From Actinobacteria bacterium OV320 (GTDB lineage: Bacteria; Actinomycetota; Actinomycetes; Streptomycetales; Streptomycetaceae), in assembly GCA_001298545.1 (NCBI GenBank), contig LJCX01000024.1, forward strand, positions 186,001-250,000: DNA of 64,000 nucleotides, read 5' to 3'. Of the stretch, positions 1 through 8,180 are shown one piece after another. A model generated the notes under the pieces. The model worked only from the letters and a program-made list of their open reading frames with translations. It ran no database searches and had not been told where the DNA came from. Numbering within the stretch: position 1 is the stretch's first letter; each line of letters starts with the position of its first letter. Made by a program: the position numbers and the translations under genes.

Positions 1-35
1 GGGTCGAACGACCCGGGACAGACGGCACGGCGCAC
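1..35 (-). CDS. coaD: Phosphopantetheine adenylyltransferase, N-terminal fragment cut by window edge
   Basis: Reading leftwards from a GTG at 35, the frame gives MRRAVCPGSFD and then leaves the window. This is the typical N-terminus of CoaD, which adenylates 4'-phosphopantetheine in coenzyme A synthesis; the CPGSFDP segment begins its nucleotidyltransferase nucleotide-binding region. It lies 26 bp downstream of rsmD on the same strand, the usual rsmD-coaD order in actinobacteria. Only 11 codons are visible, so the call rests on this motif and on the neighbour. Confidence 0.8.
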   Translation of the reverse strand, partial: MRRAVCPGSFD

Positions 36-61
36 TTGTGGTCCCTCGCTCTCCAGTCCGG

Positions 62-646
62 TCATCGTGCGTCTTCGCACGTAGAGGCGGCGCGACCGTA
101 CCAAAACGTTCCCTCGCCGTAGCGACGGGCCCGAAGTGCCTCGAAGCCGTCCGGCCAGGGGAACTCACCGCCTCTGGTGCTGCGCTCCACGGTGACGAGG
201 GCATCGGCCGCGAGCCAGCCCCCCGAGCGGAGTGTGAGCAGAATCTCTCGAAGATCGTCGTTCGAGACGGCGTACGGGGGATCGAGGAAGACGAGGTCGT
301 ACGGGTCCGTCGGCGGTGTCTGGATGATCTGCTGGGCCTTGCCGGCCCTGACCTCCGCGCCGGGCAGGCCGAGGGCCTTCACGTTCTCCCGGACCGTGCG
401 CGCCGCCCGCGCGTCGGCCTCGACGAGGAGGGTGTGGCCCGCGCCCCGGGAGAGGGCCTCCAGGCCCACGGCGCCGGAGCCCGCGTACAGGTCGAGGACG
501 CGTTCGCCGCCGAGGGGGCCGCCCAGCAGGGACTGCCAGGTGGAGAAGAGACCCTCGCGTGCGCGGTCGGAGGTGGGGCGGGTGCCGGTGCCCGGCGGAA
601 CCGCCAGGCGACGTCCACCGGCTGCGCCGGCGATCACGCGGGTCAT
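62..646 (-). CDS. rsmD: 16S rRNA (guanine(966)-N(2))-methyltransferase RsmD
   Basis: This 194-residue class I SAM-dependent methyltransferase matches RsmD, which methylates G966 of 16S rRNA in the 30S subunit. The N-terminus MTRVIAGAAGGRRLAVPPG and the following TRPTSDRAREGLFS segment are family hallmarks. The SAM-binding motif VLDLYAGSGAVGLEALSRGA is near residue 53, and the catalytic NPPY-type motif appears as LVFLDPPYAVS. An upstream in-frame ATG at 745 would add 33 Pro/Arg-rich residues not typical of the family, so I start at 646. It lies between recG and coaD, all on the minus strand. Length fits the family. Confidence 0.93.
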   Translation of the reverse strand: MTRVIAGAAGGRRLAVPPGTGTRPTSDRAREGLFSTWQSLLGGPLGGERVLDLYAGSGAVGLEALSRGAGHTLLVEADARAARTVRENVKALGLPGAEVRAGKAQQIIQTPPTDPYDLVFLDPPYAVSNDDLREILLTLRSGGWLAADALVTVERSTRGGEFPWPDGFEALRARRYGEGTFWYGRAASTCEDAR

Positions 647-799
647 CTCGGGGTCCTTGTTCGGGGGCGGGTACCCGTCCAGTCTGGCAGGCGCGGGTGC
701 GCGGGTGCGCTCCGGCGGGAGCGGCCGCGGGCCGTCGACCGTCACGCACCGGCGGCGCGGACGCGCGCCGGGACCGCCGCGCGTCCGCGGCGGCCGGCC

Positions 800-3031
800 T
801 CAGCCCTTGTCCAGGTACTGCTCCCGTTCTTCGTCCAGCAGGGCGTCCAGGGCCGTGCGCAGGCCGGGCAGGGTCTCCAGCTCCGGGTCCGCGGCGACCA
901 GGCGGGCCGCCTCCTCGCGCGCCTCCGCGATCACCTCCTCGTCCTCGATGACCGCGAGGACGCGCAGGCTGGAGCGGGCGCCGGACTGGGCCTGGCCCAG
1001 GACGTCGCCCTCGCGCCGCTGTTCGAGGTCGATCCGGGAGAGTTCGAAGCCGTCGAGGGTGGCGGCGACGGCGTTGAGGCGCTGACGGGCCGCGCTCGCC
1101 TCCGGCATCTCGGAGACCAGGAGGCACAGCCCGGGCGCCGCGCCCCGGCCGACCCGACCGCGCAGCTGGTGCAGCTGGGAGACGCCGAAGCGGTCGGCGT
1201 CCATGATCACCATCGCGGTGGCGTTCGGGACGTTGACGCCGACCTCGATGACGGTCGTGGCGACCAGGACGTCGGTGTCGCCCGCGGCGAAACGGCGCAT
1301 GACGGCGTCCTTGTCGTCGGGGGGCATGCGGCCGTGCAGGACCTCGACCCCGAGGCCCTGCAGGGGCCCCTTGGCGAGCTGGTCGGCGATGTCCAGGACG
1401 GCGAGCGGCGGCCGCTTCTCGGCCTCGTCCTCGGGCGACTTCTTCTTGGCGCCGGCCTTCTTCGGGCTCCCCGGCTCGTCGACGTCGTCGCCGATGCGCG
1501 GGCAGACCACGTACGCCTGATGGCCGTTGCCGACCTCCTCGCGGACCCGCTCCCAGGCGCGGGCCAGGAAGTGCGGCTTGTCGGCGGCCGGGACGACATG
1601 GCTGGCGATGGGCGAGCGGCCGGCCGGGAGCTGGTCGAGGACGGACGTCTCCAGGTCGCCGAAGACGGTCATGGCGACGGTGCGCGGGATGGGCGTGGCC
1701 GTCATGACGAGCAGGTGCGGGGGCTGCTTGCCCTTGCCGCGCAGCGCGTCGCGTTGCTCGACGCCGAAGCGGTGCTGTTCGTCGACGACGACCAGGCCGA
1801 GGTCGTGGAAGCGGACCTTGTCCTCGATCAGCGCGTGCGTGCCGATCACGATGCCGGCCTCTCCGGTGACGAGGTCGAGCAGTGCCTGCCTGCGGGCGGC
1901 CGTGCCCATGGACCCGGTCAGCACCACGACCTTGGTGGCCCGCTCGGACCCGCCCAGCATGCCGCCCTCGGCCAGCTCGCCCATCATCTCGACGACGGAG
2001 CGGTGGTGCTGCTGGGCGAGCACCTCGGTGGGGGCGAGCATGGCGGCCTGCCCGCCGGCGTCGACCACGGCGAGCATGGCGCGCAGGGCGACCAGGGTCT
2101 TGCCCGAACCGACCTCGCCCTGCAGCAGCCGGTGCATCGGATGGTCCGTCGCCAGGTCGTCGAAGATCTCCTTCGAGACCTTCTGCTGGCCCTCGGTGAG
2201 GGTGAAGGGGAGACGGGCGTCGAAGGAGGTCAGCATGCCGTCGACGGCGGGCACGCGGGGGACGGCCGGGAGTTGGGCGTCGGCGTGGCGGCGGCGGGCG
2301 AGGGCGACCTGGAGGACGAACGCCTCGTCCCACTTCAGCCGGGCGCGGGCGTCGGCGATGTCCGCCTTGGTGTGGGGGCGGTGGATCTTCAGCAGGGCCT
2401 CGGGGAGGGAGACCAGGCCGCGGCCGTCGCGCAGCGAGTCGGGGAGGGGGTCGAGCACCTCCTGCGCGCTGGGCAGGACGGTCTGGATCGCCTTGCCGAT
2501 CTTCCAGGACTCCAGTTTCGCGGTGGCGGGGTAGAGCGGGATGAGGGCGCCGGCCCAGGTCTCCACCGATTCGTCGGTGTCGGCCCGCAGCAGTTCGTAG
2601 GCCGGATGGGCCAGCTGGAGGCGGCGGTTGAAGACCGAGACCTTGCCCGAGAACATCGCGCGCGTGCCCGGCAGGAGATCCTTGTGGGGTTTGTGGACGC
2701 CGCTGCCGAAGAAGACCAGCTGGAGCCGGCCGCTGCCGTCGGTGATGGTCACCTCCAGGCGCTGGCCCTTGCCCCGGGGGGCCTTGGCCGAGGCGAAGCT
2801 GTGCAGCCGGGCGTCGGCGACCTGGGCGACCACGGTGACGTGCTCGTCCATGGGGAGGTCGGCGAGGTGGGTGAGCTGGCCGCGCTCCTCGTATCTGCGG
2901 GGGTAGTGGTGCAGGAGGTCGCCGACGGTATGCAGGCCGAGGTGCTCGGCCATCACCTTCGCGGTGGCGGGGCCGAGCACTGACTTCAGTGGTTGTTGCA
3001 GTGGTTCTTTCAGCGCGGGCACGAGATCCAT
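800..3031 (-). CDS. recG: ATP-dependent DNA helicase RecG
   Basis: RecG reverses stalled replication forks and branch-migrates Holliday junctions. The 743-residue product has the N-terminal wedge/OB region, Walker A GEVGSGKT near residue 305, a DEQH-box helicase motif near 417, the TATPIPRT motif near 444, and the C-terminal LHQLRGRVGRG segment. A lysine-rich insertion (around residues 510-530) sits in the second helicase domain. I place the start at the ATG at 3031 (MDLVPALKEPL); an ATG 21 bp further upstream is also possible and neither has a strong ribosome-binding site. It is divergent from the HSP90-family gene, with about 167 bp between them. Confidence 0.93.
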   Translation of the reverse strand: MDLVPALKEPLQQPLKSVLGPATAKVMAEHLGLHTVGDLLHHYPRRYEERGQLTHLADLPMDEHVTVVAQVADARLHSFASAKAPRGKGQRLEVTITDGSGRLQLVFFGSGVHKPHKDLLPGTRAMFSGKVSVFNRRLQLAHPAYELLRADTDESVETWAGALIPLYPATAKLESWKIGKAIQTVLPSAQEVLDPLPDSLRDGRGLVSLPEALLKIHRPHTKADIADARARLKWDEAFVLQVALARRRHADAQLPAVPRVPAVDGMLTSFDARLPFTLTEGQQKVSKEIFDDLATDHPMHRLLQGEVGSGKTLVALRAMLAVVDAGGQAAMLAPTEVLAQQHHRSVVEMMGELAEGGMLGGSERATKVVVLTGSMGTAARRQALLDLVTGEAGIVIGTHALIEDKVRFHDLGLVVVDEQHRFGVEQRDALRGKGKQPPHLLVMTATPIPRTVAMTVFGDLETSVLDQLPAGRSPIASHVVPAADKPHFLARAWERVREEVGNGHQAYVVCPRIGDDVDEPGSPKKAGAKKKSPEDEAEKRPPLAVLDIADQLAKGPLQGLGVEVLHGRMPPDDKDAVMRRFAAGDTDVLVATTVIEVGVNVPNATAMVIMDADRFGVSQLHQLRGRVGRGAAPGLCLLVSEMPEASAARQRLNAVAATLDGFELSRIDLEQRREGDVLGQAQSGARSSLRVLAVIEDEEVIAEAREEAARLVAADPELETLPGLRTALDALLDEEREQYLDKG

Positions 3032-3198
3032 TGCACACCACGCCACTGACATTGCCGTATACGTGTCCCGAAACCCCTGGTCAGACGGCTCGTTCGGGCT
3101 CTAGGATGGCGCGCTCCGGCCATCATCCGCGGTCACCGCCCCACCGGGACCGCCCGACCCCGCGCCGTGCTCCTCCCCCAGCCCGCGGCGCTGCAGCG

Positions 3199-5055
3199 AT
3201 GGACTCCCAGACCTCACAGTCATCCCAGGCATCCCAGCCCCCTCACACGTTCCAGGTCGACCTGCGTGGTCTGGTGGACCTGCTGTCCCATCACCTCTAC
3301 TCCAGCCCCAAGGTCTACCTGCGGGAACTGCTCCAGAACGCCGTGGACGCGATCACCGCGCGGCGGGCCGACGAGCCCGACGCCCCGGCGCGGGTGCGGC
3401 TGTTCGCGGCCGAGGGCCGGCTGCGGGTGGAGGACTCGGGCGTCGGACTCACCGAGGCCGACGTGCACAGCCTGCTGGCGACGATCGGGCGCAGCTCCAA
3501 GCGCGCCGAGGGGCTCCAGGACGTCCGTTCGGACTTCCTCGGCCAGTTCGGCATCGGGCTGCTGGCCTGTTTCGTGGTGGCCGAACGGATCCGCGTGGTC
3601 AGCCGCAGCGCCCGCACGCCGGACGCGCCGCCGGTGGAGTGGACGGCGCGCGACGACGGCTCCTACACCGTGCGGACGCTGCCCCACGAGGAGCGCCCCG
3701 AGCCGGGCACCACCGTGCATCTGGTGGCGCGGGCCGGTGCCGGCGAGTGGCTCACGGAGCCGCGGGTACTGGCGCTGGCCCGGGACTTCGGATCGCTGCT
3801 GCCCTACGACGTCCGGGTCGGCGACGAGGCGGTCACCGAGCTGCCGGCGCCCTGGAACCGGTCCTACCCCTCCCCCGCCAACCGGCGGGTCGTGGGCGCC
3901 CGGCACTGTCACGAGCTGTTCGGGTTCACGCCGCTGGACTCGGTGGAGCTCGACCTGCCGGTGGCCGGGGTCCGCGGGGTGGCGTACGTGCTGCCGTCGG
4001 CGGTCAGCCCGGCGCAGCGTGCCGGTCACCGGGTGCACCTCAAGGGGATGCTGCTGACCGAGCGGGGCGAACAGCTGCTGCCCGACTGGGCGTTCTTCGT
4101 GCGCTGCGTCCTGGACACCGACAGTCTGCGGCCGACGGCCTCGCGGGAGTCGCTGTACGAGGACGAGACGCTGGCGGCGGTCCGAGAGGCGCTGGGGGAA
4201 AGGATCCGGTCGTGGCTGACGGGTCTGGCCGCCGGTGATCCGCAACGGCTGGCGGCCTTCCTGGAGGTGCACCACCTGGGCGTGAAGTCCCTGGCGCGGC
4301 ACGACCAGGAGATGCTGCGCACGATGCTGCCGTGGCTCCCCTTCGAGACGACCGACGGGCGCCTGTCGCTGGAGGAGTTCGCGCAGCGGCACCCGGTGGT
4401 GCACTTCACGCGGACCGTCGAGGAGTACCGGCAGGTCGCGCCGATCGCGTCCGCGCAGGGCGTCGGGGTGGTCAACGGCGGTTACACGTACGACAGCGAG
4501 CTGGTCGAGGCACTGCCGTCGGTGCGGCCGGGCACGGTGGTCGCCGAGCTGGACGCGGACACCGTGACCGCCCACCTGGACAGCGTCGCCGCGGCCGACG
4601 AACTGGCGCTGGCGGGCTTCCTGGCGACCGCGCGGGCGAAGCTCGACCCGCTGGGCTGCGATGTCGTCCTGCGGGCCTTTCACCCGCTGTCGGTGCCCGC
4701 GCTGCATCTCGACGACCGGGGGGCCCGGCACGAGCAGGCACGCGCGCAGGCCGAGGCGCAGTCCGACGACCTGTGGGCGGGCATTCTGGGCTCGCTGCGC
4801 GGGAGCGCCCCGCGCGCGCGTCTGGTGCTCAACCATCTCAACCCGCTGATACGGCGGATCAGTTCGTTGAACGATCCCGAGCTGATCGGCACCGCCACGG
4901 AGTCGCTGTACGGACAGGCACTGCTGATGGCGCAGCGCCCGCTGCGGCCCGCGGACTCGGCGCTGCTGAACCGGGCGTTCATAGGCCTCCTGGAATGGGC
5001 CACGCACGGGGAGTCGGCACCCGGGGAGCCGACAGAGGAACAGGGCGGTCACTGA
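3199..5055 (+). CDS. HSP90 family (HtpG-like) ATPase
   Basis: The 618-residue product is a GHKL-fold chaperone of the HSP90 family. Near the N-terminus it has SSPKVYLRELLQNAVDA (with the ATP-hydrolysis Glu and the Mg-binding Asn), then VEDSGVGLT (the adenine-binding Asp) and LGQFGIGLLACF (the glycine-rich lid). Length is close to HtpG (about 620), but middle and C-terminal regions are divergent and there is no MEEVD-type tail. The ATG at 3199 is chosen because the protein becomes HSP90-like just after it; no clear Shine-Dalgarno precedes it. Its stop overlaps the next gene as ATGA, so the two are translationally coupled. A housekeeping HtpG may exist elsewhere; this one looks like a specialised paralogue. 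Confidence 0.88.
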   Translation: MDSQTSQSSQASQPPHTFQVDLRGLVDLLSHHLYSSPKVYLRELLQNAVDAITARRADEPDAPARVRLFAAEGRLRVEDSGVGLTEADVHSLLATIGRSSKRAEGLQDVRSDFLGQFGIGLLACFVVAERIRVVSRSARTPDAPPVEWTARDDGSYTVRTLPHEERPEPGTTVHLVARAGAGEWLTEPRVLALARDFGSLLPYDVRVGDEAVTELPAPWNRSYPSPANRRVVGARHCHELFGFTPLDSVELDLPVAGVRGVAYVLPSAVSPAQRAGHRVHLKGMLLTERGEQLLPDWAFFVRCVLDTDSLRPTASRESLYEDETLAAVREALGERIRSWLTGLAAGDPQRLAAFLEVHHLGVKSLARHDQEMLRTMLPWLPFETTDGRLSLEEFAQRHPVVHFTRTVEEYRQVAPIASAQGVGVVNGGYTYDSELVEALPSVRPGTVVAELDADTVTAHLDSVAAADELALAGFLATARAKLDPLGCDVVLRAFHPLSVPALHLDDRGARHEQARAQAEAQSDDLWAGILGSLRGSAPRARLVLNHLNPLIRRISSLNDPELIGTATESLYGQALLMAQRPLRPADSALLNRAFIGLLEWATHGESAPGEPTEEQGGH

Positions 5056-8048
5056 TGAGCGAGATCACGGACTTCGACTCCCTCCGCCGGGCGATGGCGG
5101 AGAACGGCGAGCAGCCGGAGGGCCCGGCCCGCAACGCGCGCGCGGAGCAGCTGCTGGTGGAGGCCGAGAGGCTCGACATCCCGCTCGCCGTGATCGAGGC
5201 GCTCGGGCACCAGCTGAAGGTCTACAACTACAGCTCCGAGAAGGCGAAGATGTTCGTCCCGTTCGCGCGGCTGCTGCGCATGTGGGACGAGCGGCCCGAG
5301 GACTTCGACGAGTACGAGACGCACTCGCTGCACTGGGTCTTCAAGTGGATGTCGGCCGGCATGCTCGACCAGCCGCACGTGCCGCTGGCGTCGGTCGAGA
5401 AGTGGCTCGGCGAGATGGAGCACCGCTACCGGCTCGCCGGGCACTCCACGCGGGCGGTGCGCAGCGCCGAGTTCAGCGTGGCCGCGCACGTGGGCGACGT
5501 GGAGCGGGCGGAGCGGGCGTTCTCCGCGTGGCTGGCCGCGGACCGGGACACCATGGCCGACTGTCACGCGTGCGAGCTGCACGGACAGGGCTGGTGGCAG
5601 GCCGAGCGGGGTCGCGACGCGGAGGCGCTCGCGCTGTGGGCGCCGGTCCTGGAGGGCGAGTACACCTGCGCGCACGAGCCGCACACGGTGCTCGCGTCGT
5701 CCCTGGTGCCGCTGCTGCGCCTCGGTCGCCCGGAGGAGGCCCGCGCGAACCATCTGCGGGGCTTCCGGCTGGTGCGGTCCATGGAGAGCATGCGGGGCGC
5801 CTACGCCGACCACGTCGAGTTCTGCGCGCTGACCGGCAACGAGGCGCGGGGCCTGGAGCTGCTCGCGGAGCGGCCGGCGTACTTCACGGACGAGGGACAT
5901 CCGCACAGCAAGCTGGAGTTCCTGAGCGTGGTGGTGCTGCTCATGGAGCGCCTGTCCGAGCTGGGTCTCGCCGGTCAGCGGGTGCCCGGGCCGGCCGGGC
6001 GGGAGTGGACGGCGCCGGAACTCGCGGAGCACGCGCGCGTGGAGGCCCTGGCGCTGGCCGCGCGCTTCGACGAGCGCAACGGCACGTCGTACGTCAGCGA
6101 GCGGGCACGCGCGCGTATGGCCCAGCAGCCCCTGGTGGAGCGGCTGCCGCTGGGCGTACGGGCGGCCCGTCCCACCTCCGCCGCGGCGGCGGCGACCGGG
6201 GCGGCCGCCCCGGCTCCGGTTCAGGAGGCCGTCGAACCGGACCTGGCGGTCCTGCTCGCCGAGGCCCAGCGGCTGTCCGACACGCTCCAGCCGCATGCCG
6301 TCGAGGCGTGGGCGCGGGTGGCCCGGCTGGCCGAGGAGGTGGACGGCGTCGAGCTGGACGCGCGTGACCGCGCGGAGATCGCCGACCACGAGGCGATAGG
6401 CCTCGGTCCCGACGGCGCCGCAGCGTTCGAGCACGCCGCCGAGCTGTACGCGCGGGCGGGCGACCCCGGCGAGGCCCTGGCGGCACGCGCGCGTGCGGCG
6501 TACGTCCGTGCGCTGACCGGCGAGATCGACGAGGCGCTGGCGGCGGTCGCCGAGCCGTACGACCGGGTGCTCGCGCTGTACGCCGAGGGCGACACGGAGG
6601 TGCCGCAGGCGGCGGGTGTGCTGATGGGCCGGGCGCGGATCCTGATGCGGCGCGTCCACGAGGCCGAGGGGGAGGTCGTCGACGAGGCGGTTCTCGCGGA
6701 GGCGGAGGCGGCGGTGCGCGAGCTTCTGGCGCTCGTCGAAGGGCGCGCGGGGACCGACGTACGGCTCGCCGCCCGGGTCGCCGAGGGGCACGCGATGCTG
6801 GCGGAGCTGGCGACGCACTCCGGGAACCCGCAGGCGGGCGCGGAGCTGTTCGCGCGGGCCGCGGCGGAGTTCCTCGCGACGGGTCTGCCGTGGTTCGCCG
6901 TGGAGTACGAGGCCCGGCTGGCCGGTCTCGCCCATCAGCTGGGTGACATGAGGGAGGCGGAGCGGGCCCTGCGGGCGGCCCTGGAGCACGGCGGGCCGTA
7001 CCTGGAGGCGGTCGGGCGGGCCCAGCTGCACCTCCAGCTCGCCGAGGTCGTCGGGGGCCGGGGGGACGCCGAAGAGGCCGCGGAACACGCTCTGGAGTCG
7101 GCGCACTGGGCGGACGAGGCGGGTGCGGGCCCCACGCTCGGCGCGTGGGCGCGGCACCAGCTCGGCGGGTTCCTGGTGCGGCAGGGCCGCTGGGCCGAGG
7201 CCGCGGAGGTGCTGGAGTCCGCGCTGGCGGAGCTGACCGCCGAGACGCACGGCGACGGCGCGGTCGTCCAGACGCAGTGGTGGCTGGGTGACTGTCTGAG
7301 CGAGCTTGGGGAACACCGGGACGCCGCCGAACGCCGGCTCCAGGCCGCCGAGATCGCCCGGCACTGGCCCGAGCAGCACGACCACGCGACCCTCGCCCAC
7401 CTGGCCGCCGAGTCGCTCGGCCAGGCCGGTCTGCCCACCGAGGCGGACCAGGCCTACGCCCGCGCGGGCGAGCTGTGGCGCGGACTCGGCAACGTCCACG
7501 GGCTCGTCCGCTCGCTGCGCGCCCGCGCGTGGCTGGCCCTGCGCACCGAGGACGGGACGGACGCGGCGCGCGACCTGATGGCGAGTGCCGTGGAGGAGTG
7601 CGCGGACGCGTTCGACGCGGCGGACGACGACGAGGCGCGGCTGCGGCTCGTCTCCGAACTCGGCCACACCCACCGCCAGTTCGGTGACCTGCTCGCCCGT
7701 TCCGCCGCCGAGGACGCCGACGACGACTCGATCCGGGCGACCCTGGAGGAGGCGCTCTCCCAGATGGCCGAGGCGGTCGCGGTGTTCGTCGCCCTGGGCG
7801 AGGCCACTGTGCATGCCCGGACCGGCGCGGAGCTGGCCGCCGGCTGGCTGGAGACCGACCTGGGACGCCCCGCGGCGGCGGCGGCACGCGCGCGTGCGGT
7901 GCTGCGGGCCTACGCCGATGCCGAGGCCGATACCGACCCTGACGCCTACGGCGGCAGCGACGAGGACGGGGAGCACGGGACGGTGCGGGCGCGGCGGGCC
8001 GAGGCGGAGCAGTTGTTGCAGGCTGCGGAGGAACAGATGGATCGTTGA
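5055..8048 (+). CDS. Large tetratricopeptide-repeat protein coupled to the HSP90-family gene
   Basis: The 997-residue protein is almost all alpha-helical Ala/Glu/Leu/Arg-rich repeats typical of TPR solenoids (for example A-E-L-Y-A-R-A-G-D-P-G-E-A-L near residue 475). It has no signal peptide, membrane segment or enzymatic motif I recognise. An Ala-rich linker near residues 375-390 separates an N-terminal helical domain (MSEITDFDSLRRAM onwards) from the C-terminal repeats. Its ATG overlaps the stop of the HSP90-family gene by 4 bp, so the pair is probably made together. TPR proteins are classic HSP90 co-chaperones in eukaryotes; a functional partnership here is inferred from coupling only. The codon-rich word CACGCGCGCGT recurs in it. 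Confidence 0.82.
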   Translation: MSEITDFDSLRRAMAENGEQPEGPARNARAEQLLVEAERLDIPLAVIEALGHQLKVYNYSSEKAKMFVPFARLLRMWDERPEDFDEYETHSLHWVFKWMSAGMLDQPHVPLASVEKWLGEMEHRYRLAGHSTRAVRSAEFSVAAHVGDVERAERAFSAWLAADRDTMADCHACELHGQGWWQAERGRDAEALALWAPVLEGEYTCAHEPHTVLASSLVPLLRLGRPEEARANHLRGFRLVRSMESMRGAYADHVEFCALTGNEARGLELLAERPAYFTDEGHPHSKLEFLSVVVLLMERLSELGLAGQRVPGPAGREWTAPELAEHARVEALALAARFDERNGTSYVSERARARMAQQPLVERLPLGVRAARPTSAAAAATGAAAPAPVQEAVEPDLAVLLAEAQRLSDTLQPHAVEAWARVARLAEEVDGVELDARDRAEIADHEAIGLGPDGAAAFEHAAELYARAGDPGEALAARARAAYVRALTGEIDEALAAVAEPYDRVLALYAEGDTEVPQAAGVLMGRARILMRRVHEAEGEVVDEAVLAEAEAAVRELLALVEGRAGTDVRLAARVAEGHAMLAELATHSGNPQAGAELFARAAAEFLATGLPWFAVEYEARLAGLAHQLGDMREAERALRAALEHGGPYLEAVGRAQLHLQLAEVVGGRGDAEEAAEHALESAHWADEAGAGPTLGAWARHQLGGFLVRQGRWAEAAEVLESALAELTAETHGDGAVVQTQWWLGDCLSELGEHRDAAERRLQAAEIARHWPEQHDHATLAHLAAESLGQAGLPTEADQAYARAGELWRGLGNVHGLVRSLRARAWLALRTEDGTDAARDLMASAVEECADAFDAADDDEARLRLVSELGHTHRQFGDLLARSAAEDADDDSIRATLEEALSQMAEAVAVFVALGEATVHARTGAELAAGWLETDLGRPAAAAARARAVLRAYADAEADTDPDAYGGSDEDGEHGTVRARRAEAEQLLQAAEEQMDR

Positions 8049-8180
8049 ACGATCCGGGCGGGACGGTCGCCGGGACCGCTCGTGACGCCGCCGTCCGCCC
8101 GCCTCGCCCCCTGCCGCACCCCTTGCCTCACCCCTGCCTCACGCCCGTACGGCGCCCCTGCCGCACCCCCTGCGTCACCT

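Noticed and set aside
38..2983. Very long open frame on the plus strand across rsmD and recG
   Set aside because: It is antisense to two well-supported genes with recognisable motifs. Long antisense frames are expected where third positions are almost all G or C.
8049..8180. C-rich gap with two CTGCCGCACCCC words between the TPR and DAK2-family genes
   Set aside because: Only two imperfect copies; this is ordinary G+C-rich intergenic sequence between convergent genes.
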